A stretch of DNA of 64,000 bases from Pseudomonas leptonychotis (GCF_004920405.1 NZ_RFLV01000001.1:1984001-2048000); one strand, 5' to 3'. Shown: positions 23,348-32,233, numbered from the stretch's first letter. A program made the numbers and translations. Notes: generated from the sequence alone by a model not told the origin.

Positions 23348-24067
23348 TTAGCTGGCCGGTGGTGTTGCGGGCTCAGCGTGTTTTTTGAGGAGGCGGTCGA
23401 CGCGCTCCAGATCCTTTTTGCCGCCGCAGTTGCTGTGCAGGTCGATGGCGCGAGACAGGTGCACTTGGGCAGCTTTGAGGTTGATCGGGTCCAGCTCCTG
23501 GGATGTTTCTGCATCCACCAGCAGGCCATAGGCTTTGCCGATTGCCAGGTGCAGCTTGGCGCGGGCTTGGTCGGGCATGTCTTGCTCAGCGGTGATGCGG
23601 GCGGCTTCTTCCAGAATTGCCAGCGGGAAGCTGTCGCCAGCCTTTTGCGCTTTGAGGGCGGCCTCGGCGATTTCCTCAGCGATGAGGGTGCCGGTGGTGC
23701 GCTCGAAACGGTCGGGCATTTTCAGGTTGTGCTGGATGACGTACTCGGCAATGGCCAACGCGCCGGGGTAGTCGGCGGCGTCGATGCGCCAGAGCATGAG
23801 GGTGGTGAGCACTTCGTCCTGGGCGCCGTTGCCGGCAGCCAGTACGCCTTGCACGTAGGGTTCGTATTCAGGCAGCAGCAGGGCCTTGAGCTCTGCCTTG
23901 CCCTGGTTGGACTGCACCTGTTTGAGGCGCGCCCGGTGCTGTGCCAGCTGCGCCAGTTGCAGCTCGTAGCTGTTGGCGCCGGCCATGTTGGCGGCCGGCG
24001 CGGTGGCGGCGGCCTCCTTGGCTGCGCGGATGCGCAGCTGGGTGCGTTGGGCAAGGGTGAGAGCCAT
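23348..24067 (-). CDS. M: P2 M-like terminase small subunit
   Basis: The 239-aa protein begins MALTLAQRTQLRIRAAKEAA and contains LLLPEYEPYVQGVLAAGNGA and TTLMLWRIDAADYPGALAIA, the conserved centre of P2 gpM. With gpP it cuts cos and starts packaging. It lies 3 bp downstream of the capsid gene. A 99-bp gap follows before the Cys-rich small gene. Confidence 0.93.
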   Translation of the reverse strand: MALTLAQRTQLRIRAAKEAAATAPAANMAGANSYELQLAQLAQHRARLKQVQSNQGKAELKALLLPEYEPYVQGVLAAGNGAQDEVLTTLMLWRIDAADYPGALAIAEYVIQHNLKMPDRFERTTGTLIAEEIAEAALKAQKAGDSFPLAILEEAARITAEQDMPDQARAKLHLAIGKAYGLLVDAETSQELDPINLKAAQVHLSRAIDLHSNCGGKKDLERVDRLLKKHAEPATPPAS

Positions 24068-24070
24068 GGT

Positions 24071-25078
24071 TTATACCCGCTCGATGTTTTCAACCAGGGC
24101 AACGAGGCCGAGGTCTTCGATGACGTAGGCGTCGTTGGACGACTGGTAGTCGGCGACACGGTCGAACTCGGGTTCGTCCTTCATGTGGCGGCGACGGGCG
24201 CTTTCCTGCCAGTAGATGGACAGGTTGCTCAGGGTGGTGATGAGCACGCCGCCATCGATGAAGAACGGGGCGTCTTCGATCTTCAAGCCGCCTAGGCGGC
24301 CCTTGGTGAGGATCTCTTCGGCGGCGTTTTCTTCCTGGTTGGATGCAGCGCCTTTTTCTACGGCGGCCAGTTGTTTTTCGTGCAGCAGGGCACGGTCAAC
24401 GATGACGACCAGGTCGTTGCGCTTGCGGTGCCATGGGTCCATCAGCTGAACAGCATCGAAGACCAGGCCGTCGAGGGTTTTGTAGTCGCCGGTTGCGCCT
24501 ACGGTGACTTTGCCCGCTACTGCGCCCTCGGTGATGACGCGATCTGGTGCATTGGTGCGGATCTTCTGCAGCCAGCCGATGTTGACGTCTTCCAGCACCT
24601 GGTTGGTGGCGCGGTCGGTTGCAGCTGCGGCGCTGGTGCCGTTAAAGCCGATCATGATGCGGTCAAGGCCTTGGCGCACGGCGATGGCAGTGGCCAAACG
24701 CACCTGGAAGTCTGGAAACTTGGCCCAAGCATCGAGCTGAACGTAGGGCAGCGCGGTGTCGAAGTCGGTTTTTTTGCAGCTGTAGGCGTCTTTGGCCAGG
24801 GCCAACACGTTTGCCGGGTTGCGACGGTTGCCGCCGGCGGTGTTGGTGCGGCTAGCGGTTGGGCCGTTGACGCCCAGGCCGATGGCTTCGCCTTCCTGGT
24901 CGTTGACCGGGATCATGTTGATGCGCTTGAGGAAGCTGTCCGATTCTTGGATGGCCGTTTCCAGCTTCTGCTGTACGGACGGGGTGACGTTAAAGCTCTC
25001 GGTGGCACTTGGCACACCGTTGAGTTTGGCGACGTGCGCCAGCAGGCCGTTGTAGACGACGCGAGTTTCGTTACGCAT
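24071..25078 (-). CDS. N: P2 N-like major capsid protein
   Basis: The 335-aa protein follows P2 gpN through its length: SFNVTPSVQQKLETAIQESD near the start, then FLKRINMIPVNDQEGEAIGL, and IGWLQKIRTNAPDRVITEGA. P2 gpN has an HK97 fold and is trimmed at the N-terminus by gpO. A GGAGAAAC ribosome site lies just before the ATG at 25078. Confidence 0.95.
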   Translation of the reverse strand: MRNETRVVYNGLLAHVAKLNGVPSATESFNVTPSVQQKLETAIQESDSFLKRINMIPVNDQEGEAIGLGVNGPTASRTNTAGGNRRNPANVLALAKDAYSCKKTDFDTALPYVQLDAWAKFPDFQVRLATAIAVRQGLDRIMIGFNGTSAAAATDRATNQVLEDVNIGWLQKIRTNAPDRVITEGAVAGKVTVGATGDYKTLDGLVFDAVQLMDPWHRKRNDLVVIVDRALLHEKQLAAVEKGAASNQEENAAEEILTKGRLGGLKIEDAPFFIDGGVLITTLSNLSIYWQESARRRHMKDEPEFDRVADYQSSNDAYVIEDLGLVALVENIERV

Positions 25079-25108
25079 GGGTGTTTCTCCGGGTATTGAG
25101 CGGGTGGG

Positions 25109-25969
25109 TTAGAAGGTGGACAGCTGGGCACCATCGCCGCCGGTGGCGAGCGGGCGCGGATGCTGGCTGTGGTCTTCGGTTTCACCCAGACGCTTGACCA
25201 GGGCGGAAAATTCGCCGGCCAGTTTTTCGTGGGCTGTGTTCAGGGCGTCGAGCTTGGTTTGCCCGGCGGTGAAGGCTTCGCCCTGCTCCTTGGCGTGCGA
25301 GGCGAGGGCCTCGACAGCGTCAGTCAGCTCGGAGAAATGGGCGTCGTCCTTGACTGGTACTTCCTTGCTCTTGCCGATGGCGTCCATCACGCGATTGAAC
25401 AGGCCAATGACCTTGTTATCGCTCTCGATGACTTCGTCGAATTCGAGTTCCGCTTCGAGGGCCTCGGTAAACATCGAGGTCGCGGAGTAGTGGCGATCTT
25501 TGAATGGGCTTGAGTCTGGTTTCTGTGCCGAGAAAGCGAGCACGTCGGTACCTAGGCTGGCGGGGGAGTCGGTGACCGCCAAGCCGACGATGTAGGCCTG
25601 GCCGCTGTCGGCGAAGCTGTCGTCGATTTCAATCGAGGTGTAGATCTTCTGCTTCGCCTTATTCATGGCGATCAGGTCGTCAGTTGGCTCGATTTGGGCG
25701 AACAGGGCCAGTTTCTTCTGGCCCGCGATATCTACTTCTTCCGTCTTGACGGCAGTGATGTCGCCATACGCCTTGAATGGGCTATCCGGCAGGATGCTGC
25801 GGAAGTGTTCCAGCCATACGCGGGCACCGTAGGTGTTCTGGTTGAAGTTTTTGGCGGCTTGCTCCAGCCAGGAACGCTCAATTTTGCGTTTGTCGGTGGT
25901 CGCGCCTTCTACGGCTACGCGGAACCACTTGGATTTGTACTTTTTGCTGGCTGGGTTGGTGGCGGCCAT
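25109..25969 (-). CDS. O: P2 O-like capsid scaffold and protease
   Basis: I chose the ATG at 25969 (MAATNPASKKYKSKWFRVAV), which fits P2 gpO; the open frame extends 78 bp further without support. The N-terminal 150 residues are the protease, with the triad expected from P2 at Asp26 (VEGATTDKRKI), His55 (VWLEHFRSILPD) and Ser112 (QKIYTSIEIDD). The C-terminal half is a long helical scaffold (residues 190-260). It trims gpN, gpQ and itself during head assembly. It diverges from gene P. Confidence 0.93.
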   Translation of the reverse strand: MAATNPASKKYKSKWFRVAVEGATTDKRKIERSWLEQAAKNFNQNTYGARVWLEHFRSILPDSPFKAYGDITAVKTEEVDIAGQKKLALFAQIEPTDDLIAMNKAKQKIYTSIEIDDSFADSGQAYIVGLAVTDSPASLGTDVLAFSAQKPDSSPFKDRHYSATSMFTEALEAELEFDEVIESDNKVIGLFNRVMDAIGKSKEVPVKDDAHFSELTDAVEALASHAKEQGEAFTAGQTKLDALNTAHEKLAGEFSALVKRLGETEDHSQHPRPLATGGDGAQLSTF

Positions 25970-26115
25970 TGGTGCTGTCCTCGTTGCGGTGGCGGCGTAC
26001 TGCCGTTGCGTTGAGGGCATGGTCGGCACCGCGCGCATGTGCGGCAACGCGGCGGTGTTGTTGGGGCGCGCCTGACAATGCGGGGGGCGGGTAGGGTTCG
26101 CGCGCGCACGACAGC

Positions 26116-27882
26116 ATGTGCGCCATGAATGCCATCGTTGAGATACCCACCGACCACCGCCGCCATGCCAAGCATTTGTACTGGCAGGGCTTTCGCGTGT
26201 GCGAGATCGCCGAGCTGGTGGGCGAGAAGGAAAAGACCCTGCACAGCTGGAAGGCCCGCGACGATTGGGACCGGGCCACGCCGCTGGAGCGTATCCAGGC
26301 GGCGACCGAGGCCCGGCTGGTGCAGCTGCTGCTGAAAGATCCGAAGACCGGCACGGACTTCAAGGAGATCGATCTGCTGGGCCGCCAGTTGGAGCGCCAG
26401 GCGCGAATCGCGCGCTACCAGGACGGCGGTACCGAAAGCGACCTTAACCCGGAGCTGGCCAAGCGCAACGCTGGGGAGAAGCGTAAACCGAAGCGCAACG
26501 AAATTGCAGAGGAGCACATCGAGAAGCTGACCGAGGCGTTTCTAGATGGCTGCTTTGATTATCAAAAAGACTGGTACCGGGCGGGCAATCAGCGCACGCG
26601 GGCCATCCTGAAAAGCCGCCAGATTGGTGCCACGTATTACTTCGCCCGCGAGGCGTTGATCGATGCGCTGACGACGGGGCGTAATCAGATTTTCTTGAGT
26701 GCGTCGAAGAATCAGGCGCATATCTTCAAGGCCTATATCCAGGCATTCGCCCGCGAAGTGGTCGATATCGATCTAACGGGCGACCCGATCATTTTGCCGA
26801 ACGGTGCTGAGCTGCATTTCCTGGGCACCAACGCGCGTACCGCGCAGGGCTACCACGGCAACTTTTACTTCGACGAGTTCTTCTGGACGTTCAAGTTTAA
26901 CGAGCTGAACAAGGTGGCCAGCGGCATGGCCATGCAGAAGCAATACCGGCGCACGTATTTCAGCACGCCCAGTTCGATGGCCCATGAGGCCTACACCTTC
27001 TGGACGGGTGAGCGCTTCAACAAGGGCAAGCCGACCGCCAAGCACATCACGCTGGATGTGAGCCACGACGCGCTGCAACAGGGGCGGTTGTGCGAGGACC
27101 GGCTATGGCGGCAAATCGTCACCATCATGGATGCCGAGGCCGGCGGCTGTGACCTGTTCGATATCGAGGAGCTGCGGCTGGAGTACGCGGCCGAGGCCTT
27201 CCAAAACCTGCTGATGTGCGAGTTCGTCGACGATGGGGCGAGCATCTTCCCGCTGAACATGCTGCAGCCGTGCATGGTGGATAGCTGGGTTGAGTGGGCC
27301 GAGGACTACAAGCCATTTGCGGCGCGGCCGTTTGCTGATCGGGCGGTTTGGGTGGGCTATGACCCTGCTGAAACGGGCGATTCTGCGGGCTTGATTGTGG
27401 TGGCACCGCCCATGGTGCCGGGCGGCAAGTTCCGCGTGCTGGAGCGCCATCAGTTCCGGGGCATGGATTACGAGGCCCAGGCCGAAACAATCCGCCAGGT
27501 GACCATGCGCTATTGGGTGACGTACATCGGCATCGATGTGACCGGCATGGGCAGCGGCGTGGCGCAGCTGGTTAAGCAGTTTTTTCCCGGGTTGAAGACC
27601 TTCAGCTATTCGCCCGAGGTGAAGACGCGCCTGGTGCTCAAAGCGTGGTCGGTGATCAGCAACGTGCGCTTGGAATTCGACGCGAGCTGGACCGACTTGG
27701 CGTCGTCGCTGATGGCTATCCGCAAAACCGTCACCGCCAGCGGTCGGCAATTCACCTACACCGCCGGACGCACCGACAACACGGGCCACGCCGATCTGGC
27801 CTGGGCCTTATTTCATGCACTGCACAACGAGCCACTCGAAGGCCAAACGGCTGCGAATACGGCCATCATGGAGATCTACTAG
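26116..27882 (+). CDS. P: P2 P-like terminase large subunit (ATPase)
   Basis: The 588-aa protein has an N-terminal helix-turn-helix of the terminase family (VCEIAELVGEKEKTLHSWKA, residues 29-50). The ATPase follows, with the Walker-A-like loop LKSRQIGATYYFAREAL near residues 157-173 and the Walker B segment GNFYFDEFFW. The C-terminal nuclease part starts at GYDPAETGDSAGLIVVA. It drives DNA into the head. Alternative starts are ATG 26116 and 26125. Its divergent start from O leaves 146 bp for two late promoters. Confidence 0.94.
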   Translation: MCAMNAIVEIPTDHRRHAKHLYWQGFRVCEIAELVGEKEKTLHSWKARDDWDRATPLERIQAATEARLVQLLLKDPKTGTDFKEIDLLGRQLERQARIARYQDGGTESDLNPELAKRNAGEKRKPKRNEIAEEHIEKLTEAFLDGCFDYQKDWYRAGNQRTRAILKSRQIGATYYFAREALIDALTTGRNQIFLSASKNQAHIFKAYIQAFAREVVDIDLTGDPIILPNGAELHFLGTNARTAQGYHGNFYFDEFFWTFKFNELNKVASGMAMQKQYRRTYFSTPSSMAHEAYTFWTGERFNKGKPTAKHITLDVSHDALQQGRLCEDRLWRQIVTIMDAEAGGCDLFDIEELRLEYAAEAFQNLLMCEFVDDGASIFPLNMLQPCMVDSWVEWAEDYKPFAARPFADRAVWVGYDPAETGDSAGLIVVAPPMVPGGKFRVLERHQFRGMDYEAQAETIRQVTMRYWVTYIGIDVTGMGSGVAQLVKQFFPGLKTFSYSPEVKTRLVLKAWSVISNVRLEFDASWTDLASSLMAIRKTVTASGRQFTYTAGRTDNTGHADLAWALFHALHNEPLEGQTAANTAIMEIY

Positions 27883-28935
27883 ATGAGCAAGCGCCGCAAT
27901 CACGGCCAACAACTGGCCAACCAAACGCTGCCCATCGAGGGCGAGGTAGTTAGCGCACCCGCTGGCAGGGCTGAGGCCTTTACCTTCGGCGACCCGATGC
28001 CGGTGCTGGATGGCCGCGAGATCCTCGATTACCTGGAGTGCTGGAGCAACGGCCGCTGGTTTGAGCCGCCTATCTCGATGGATGGCTTGGCGAAGGCGAC
28101 CAAGGCCAGCGTGTATTTGCAGAGTGGCCTGACCTTCAAGCGCAACATGCTGGAGCGGCATTTTATCCCACACAAGCTGCTGGGCCGCGCGGCGTTCGGC
28201 CAAATTGCCCTGGACTGGGTGACCTTTGGCCAGGCTTACGTTGAGCGGCGCGATAACGTGATGGGCCAGCCGCTGGCCCTGGTGCCGTGTTTGGCCAAGT
28301 ACATGCGCCGGGGCGTGGATCTGGAGACGTTCTACCAAGTGCGCGGCTGGAAGGATGAGCACGAATTCAAGAAGGGCAGCATCTGCCACCTGCGCGAGGC
28401 CGATATCAACCAGGAAGTGTACGGCCTTCCGGAATGGCTGGCGGCGCTGCAGAGCGCGTTGCTCAATGAGAGCGCCACGCTGTTCCGCCGTAAGTATTAC
28501 AACAACGGCAGCCACGCCGGTTTCATCATGTACATGACCGACGCGGCGCAGAATGAAGACTTTGTCGACGACCTGCGCACGGCGATGAAGAACAGCAAGG
28601 GCCCCGGCAATTTCCGCAACCTGTTCATGTACGCACCAGGTGGGAAAAAGGACGGCATCCAGCTGCTGCCGATCAGCGAAGTGGCAGCCAAAGACGACTT
28701 TGCCGCGATCAAGAACATCAGCCGCGACGATCTGCTGGCCGCGCAGCGCATCCCACCGCAACTGCTGGGCATCGTCCCGCAAAACGCGGGCGGCTTCGGC
28801 AGCCTGCGCGAGGCCTCAGAGGTGTGGGCGATGAATGAACTGGAACCGATGCAAGCCCGCCTGGCCCAGCTGAATGACTGGGTGGGGGAGGAGGTGGTGC
28901 AGTTCCGACCCTTCGAACTGCCCGCCAAGGGGTGA
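27883..28935 (+). CDS. Q: P2 Q-like portal protein
   Basis: The 350-aa portal has the conserved phrases GRWFEPPISMDGLAKATKAS, KLLGRAAFGQIALDWVTFGQ and KYYNNGSHAGFIMYMTD, and ends in the P2 pattern AQRIPPQLLGIVPQNAGGFG. It forms the ring for DNA entry. Its ATG follows the stop of P directly. In P2 the cos site lies next to Q; here an adenine methylase gene lies between them. Confidence 0.95.
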   Translation: MSKRRNHGQQLANQTLPIEGEVVSAPAGRAEAFTFGDPMPVLDGREILDYLECWSNGRWFEPPISMDGLAKATKASVYLQSGLTFKRNMLERHFIPHKLLGRAAFGQIALDWVTFGQAYVERRDNVMGQPLALVPCLAKYMRRGVDLETFYQVRGWKDEHEFKKGSICHLREADINQEVYGLPEWLAALQSALLNESATLFRRKYYNNGSHAGFIMYMTDAAQNEDFVDDLRTAMKNSKGPGNFRNLFMYAPGGKKDGIQLLPISEVAAKDDFAAIKNISRDDLLAAQRIPPQLLGIVPQNAGGFGSLREASEVWAMNELEPMQARLAQLNDWVGEEVVQFRPFELPAKG

Positions 28936-29092
28936 AAGCCCCGCGCAGTAAACGAGGCGACGAGCCGGTGCGTCAACACCAGCTCGACGTCGAAACACTC
29001 GAGCACGCCGAGTGATCCAACCAAGGCCTCGCCCCACTGCGCAGGGGGTGCGGAGCCTAAGCGAATCCAATAGCCGAAAACAAGGATCACTT

Positions 29093-29854
29093 ATGTCTAC
29101 ACCGATTTTCCCGTGGATGGGCGGCAAGCGCCGCATGGCCAAACACATCCTTCCTGAGTTCCCCGACCATGAGTGCTACGTCGAGCCGTTTTGTGGTGGC
29201 GCGGCGCTTTTCTTCATGAAAGAGCCCAGCCGGGTTGAGGTGATCAACGACTTCGATGGTGAGGTGGTGAATCTGTACCGGGTGGTTGCCCATCACCTGG
29301 AGGAGCTGGTGCGCCATTTTAAATGGTCACTGGTTAGCCGGGTGATGTTCGACTGGGCCAATATGCAGATCCCGGTCACGTTGACTGATATCCAGCGGGC
29401 GGCGCGGTTCTTCTACCTGCAGCAGTCTTGCTTTGGGGCCAAGCCGACCGGGCGCACCTTCGGTACCGCCACTACGTCACCGCCCAAGCTGAACCTGCTG
29501 CGGATCGAGGAGAAACTCAGCGAGGCGCACCTGCGGTTGGCGCGTACAACCATCGAGCACCTGGACTGGAAAGAGTGCATCCGGCGCTATGACCGCGACC
29601 ACACGCTGTTCTACCTAGACCCGCCTTATTGGGAGACAGCCGGTTATGCACCTGGTGCGTTCAACTTTGACCAGTACCAAGCCATGGCTGAGCTAGCCGG
29701 TTCGATCAAGGGCAGGATGGTTATCTCGATCAACGATCACCCGCAAATCCGCGAGGTGTTCGCCGGGCTTCGCCTCAAGGAGGTGCCGCTGCGGCACACG
29801 GTTGGAGGGCAGGGCGGTAAGCAGGCCAACGAGCTGATCTACTTCAACTGGTAG
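29093..29854 (+). CDS. DNA adenine methylase (Dam/D12 class)
   Basis: From the ATG at 29093 (AAGGA 7 bases upstream) the 253-aa protein has the N6-adenine methylase motifs: PWMGGKRRMAKHIL (residues 7-20), the AdoMet motif EPFCGGAALFF (31-41), and the catalytic DPPY at 176-179 (FYLDPPYWETAGY). This order is that of D12/Dam-type enzymes. It probably methylates phage and host DNA at a short site and may protect against restriction; the target site cannot be told. It lies on the P-Q strand, 157 bp after Q, next to the cos end, where phiCTX carries its toxin cargo gene. Confidence 0.88.
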   Translation: MSTPIFPWMGGKRRMAKHILPEFPDHECYVEPFCGGAALFFMKEPSRVEVINDFDGEVVNLYRVVAHHLEELVRHFKWSLVSRVMFDWANMQIPVTLTDIQRAARFFYLQQSCFGAKPTGRTFGTATTSPPKLNLLRIEEKLSEAHLRLARTTIEHLDWKECIRRYDRDHTLFYLDPPYWETAGYAPGAFNFDQYQAMAELAGSIKGRMVISINDHPQIREVFAGLRLKEVPLRHTVGGQGGKQANELIYFNW

Positions 29855-29874
29855 TCAACAGCACCTACAAGGAA

Positions 29875-29897
29875 GCCGCCCTCGGGCGGTTTTTTTG
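29875..29897. terminator. Terminator after the methylase gene
   Basis: GCCGCCC and GGGCGGT flank a two-base centre and run into seven T's. P2 has a similar GC-rich hairpin between cos and the end of Q. Confidence 0.85.
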
Positions 29898-29973
29898 TGG
29901 CCGCTCGCCTTGCACGGCAGTAATGCCCCCGCATGGTGCGCAACAGCCACGGGGGAGGCCATCAGCACCCGGC

Positions 29974-29999
29974 GCGCGCAGTCTTCCCCACTCCACGCC
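29974..29999 (-). other. Candidate cosN packaging cut site
   Basis: Read on the minus strand this is GGCGTGGAGTGGGGAAGACT followed by GCGCGC. P2's cohesive end as I recall it is GGCGAGGCGGGGAAAGCAC followed by TGCGCGC. The two line up with a small insertion and deletion, and GGTGCTGAT follows in both. The order cos, about 100 bp, hairpin terminator, end of the portal-side operon is also as in P2. The exact nick positions are not known. Confidence 0.7.
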
Positions 30000-30175
30000 T
30001 GCGGGCTAAAGGGGGCTATTTTTCTTCACCCCTGCATGTCTACAAGCGCCTTGCAGGAATTGGGCTGCGCCGGACTGGCTGTGGGGCTGTTTTCCCTGCG
30101 AATCCCTGCACTGGATAGGTGTATGCGAGGTGGCGCTGGATAGTTCCTGCTTGCGGTAAAGGGGGGGCTTTGCAG

Positions 30176-30457
30176 AAAGAGTAATTTCAGTGATCTAAGC
30201 GTGGGGGTGAGCTGGAGGCCGCGTGGCTTGGGGCTCTAGGTATTACAAATGGGAGTAACAAAGGAGTAATTGAAAAGGTAATTTTTCTGTAAACCGTTGA
30301 TTTATAAGGCTTTTTAGGTTTGCAAATATCACCTTTTAAAAGAGTAATCAGGTTACTTCAATATTACTTAAAGATTACTCCTGCCCCTTTCGGAAAACTC
30401 CTACTGCATCAATGGCTTGCGGAACTCTGGCGGTCAAGATTACTGAAATTACTCTTT
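30176..30457. repeat. AT-rich region with a 21-bp inverted repeat and GAGTAAT/ATTACTC motifs
   Basis: AAAGAGTAATTTCAGTGATCT (30176-30196; 21 bp, one A/G difference) reappears inverted at 30437-30457. Between them GAGTAAT-like motifs occur at 30253, 30264 (11 bp apart) and 30343, and inverted ATTACTC at 30374, plus looser copies such as GGTTACTT and ATTACTTA. The stretch is much more AT-rich than its surroundings and holds no convincing gene. It lies between cos and the tRNA attachment site, where integrase arm sites are expected. Confidence 0.7.
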
Positions 30458-30531
30458 TTTAAGACCCCCCCTATACCTTGGGGCTGCTGCCTTGCGTGTG
30501 AGGCGCGCATGCGTGTGCGCATGTTTAGGTC

Positions 30532-30553
30532 TTGTTACGTGCGTTGTTACGTG
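30532..30553 (+). repeat. Direct repeat TTGTTACGTG x2 beside tRNA-Thr
   Basis: The 10-mer TTGTTACGTG occurs at 30532-30541 and 30544-30553, 12 bp apart. It lies 48 bp from the tRNA 3' end and may be a pair of protein-binding sites of the attachment region. Confidence 0.6.
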
Positions 30554-30566
30554 TCGCGGACAAAAC

Positions 30567-30592
30567 AAAGGCCTGCATCGCTGCAAGCCTTT
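30567..30592 (-). terminator. Terminator for tRNA-Thr
   Basis: AAAGGCCTGCA pairs with TGCAAGCCTTT with one mismatch around ATCGC. On the minus strand it follows the tRNA and runs into TTTGTTTTG. Since the prophage ends within the tRNA, this terminator is probably phage-supplied. Confidence 0.7.
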
Positions 30593-30600
30593 GATTTATA

Positions 30601-30676
<76 letters not shown>

Positions 30677-30689
30677 ATTTGTGGGGCGC

Positions 30690-30717
30690 ATTATATCGAT
30701 TCATTTGCCGGAGTAAA
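30690..30717 (-). promoter_or_regulatory. Promoter of tRNA-Thr
   Basis: On the minus strand TTTACT (30712-30717), 16 bp, and TATAAT (30690-30695) lie 14 bp before the tRNA 5' end. Confidence 0.75.
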
Positions 30718-30942
30718 GTGGTCTGAGCATAGATATATGCAGGTCTTGTTATCAGCACTGAAATGCTTATGCACATACGCAGTGCATCTGGCACGAACGT
30801 GCGCAAGCTTTGTGCGCTGGTTCTCTGTATTTCTTAAGTGCATGTTTTTGCTGAATATATTTCCAGTACAAAAAATATGCGACGAGCAAGAAGCCTGCTA
30901 GGACGGGCTTTTGCGGGCGCTGCTCAGATTCTGTCAACAGAG

Positions 30943-30964
30943 TTATCCACAGATATTGTGGATA
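30943..30964. promoter_or_regulatory. Inverted pair of DnaA-box-like sequences
   Basis: TTATCCACA (30943-30951) and TGTGGATA (30957-30964) are consensus DnaA boxes facing each other with 5 bp between. They lie 5 bp past the stop of the methyltransferase gene. A role in DnaA titration or as a simple hairpin is possible; there is no sign of a replication origin. Confidence 0.45.
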
Positions 30965-30968
30965 CTAC

Positions 30969-32198
30969 CTACGGTCTTTCGGCGAGTAACAGTAAATTTC
31001 GCGGACTCTGCTGGTAGGAGCAGAAGCTGCCGAGGCGCACCCGAAAGCCTTGTTCCTGTAGGAATAAAGCACGGTCGAGCAGTAGCCACAGCTCCAATGG
31101 GCGGCGGAATAGATTGCGTAGTAGCTCCAGGTTGCGCACTTGGGCCAGTCGCAGCCAGCCGTTTTGTTCCAACTGATCCCAGTCTTGCTCTGTGGGTGGC
31201 GGTAGGTTTTTAAGCGCCGCGAGGTCTTTGCAATAGTCAGCAAAGGATTTATCCAGCCAACGCGGTGGTAGCGAAGGGGTTGGCAGGTAATCGTCGCTGC
31301 CGCGCAGTTGCCGTTGCAGCAGGTCAAAGGCCAGGCGTCTGGCCATCGACTGATCGCGTTGGCGTCGTACCCGTGCGCCGGCCGTGACGGTTTCGCTAAG
31401 CGGCAGGCCGAGGTCGTCGAGGGACAGTTGCAGTGCGGAGACCTGCGCGGTTTGTGACAGCGCCTGGTAGTGCGGCGTGCTGATGCGGTTGTAGCAGCAA
31501 GGAGCCACTGCCAGTTGCTGGCAGCCCGTCGCGCTGGCGAGCTGCATGAGGCGCACATGTAGATCGCCGCAGGCATGCAGGGCCACGGGGGTGTGCTGTG
31601 CGTGCAGCTGGGTGGTGGCGTCGGCCGCCAATACATCTTGTTCAATATGCTGCGCGGCAATGCCGAGTTTATGGCTAAGCAGTTGTCCGCTGTTAACCAA
31701 CTTGGGGTCGTGCTCCAGGCAAGTCAGCGTGCCGCCGCTGTGTGCGAGTCGGCGGCCGAGGTGGCCTTTGCCGGCGCACCAATCCAGCCAATGCTGGGGT
31801 GTTTGAGTAAAGGTTAGGCTGCGGGCGAAAGCATCAATCTGCTGCCATTTGCGGCCTGGCACATCAACATTGAAGCGTGCGGGCAATACGGCCGCGGGCT
31901 GCTGTGGCAGTGCGCCGACCTGGCTCAAAAGCTGGGCTTGATCGGCCAGTTGCGCAAAGGGCGCGGGGGCAGCAAGCCGATGCGGTTGATTGTGTGCCTG
32001 TTCAGCGTGCTCCAGGCTTTGCGCGCGTAGCCAGTCAGCCAGCTCGGGGTGATCGGCTTCCCACGGGAGGCTCGGGTAATGCACGAAAGGCCGTGGTTGC
32101 CACAGCGGCTGATGCTCAATAAGAAAGTTATCGAGCGCAGTAAAGCGTTGCAGCAAATCAGCGCCACTGAGCGGTTGTGCGGATAAGGCGGCTGGCAT
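30969..32198 (-). CDS. SAM-dependent methyltransferase of unknown target
   Basis: The 409-aa protein has a Rossmann methyltransferase core in the middle: WLDWCAGKGHLGRRLAHSGG (AdoMet-binding motif I, about residue 139), CLEHDP (motif II), and PVALHACGDLHVRLMQLA. A Cys pair follows in LAVAPCCYNRIS, as in the methyltransferase-32 family, some members of which act on RNA. The N-terminal 120 residues lack a known domain. It is the first host gene after the tRNA and lies 35 bp downstream of the ABC permease gene on the same strand. The substrate is not known. Confidence 0.75.
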   Translation of the reverse strand: MPAALSAQPLSGADLLQRFTALDNFLIEHQPLWQPRPFVHYPSLPWEADHPELADWLRAQSLEHAEQAHNQPHRLAAPAPFAQLADQAQLLSQVGALPQQPAAVLPARFNVDVPGRKWQQIDAFARSLTFTQTPQHWLDWCAGKGHLGRRLAHSGGTLTCLEHDPKLVNSGQLLSHKLGIAAQHIEQDVLAADATTQLHAQHTPVALHACGDLHVRLMQLASATGCQQLAVAPCCYNRISTPHYQALSQTAQVSALQLSLDDLGLPLSETVTAGARVRRQRDQSMARRLAFDLLQRQLRGSDDYLPTPSLPPRWLDKSFADYCKDLAALKNLPPPTEQDWDQLEQNGWLRLAQVRNLELLRNLFRRPLELWLLLDRALFLQEQGFRVRLGSFCSYQQSPRNLLLLAERP

Positions 32199-32233
32199 GG
32201 AGTTTGTTGCCTGAGGGTTTGGCCCTCAGGCAA

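Noticed and set aside
23234..24295. A 353-codon plus-strand frame opposite terminase gene M
   Set aside because: Antisense to M and the end of N, with a composition typical of mirror frames.
28936..29092. cos site in the gap between portal gene Q and the methylase
   Set aside because: The gap has a GCCTCGCCCC run that resembles part of a P2 end, but the match at 29974-29999 is longer and has the right flanks and orientation.
29895..30143. An 82-codon plus-strand frame after the methylase
   Set aside because: It covers the cosN candidate; no ribosome site and no recognisable protein.
30943..30964. A replication origin at the paired DnaA boxes
   Set aside because: Only two boxes, no AT-rich unwinding stretch beside them and no dnaA-dnaN genes.
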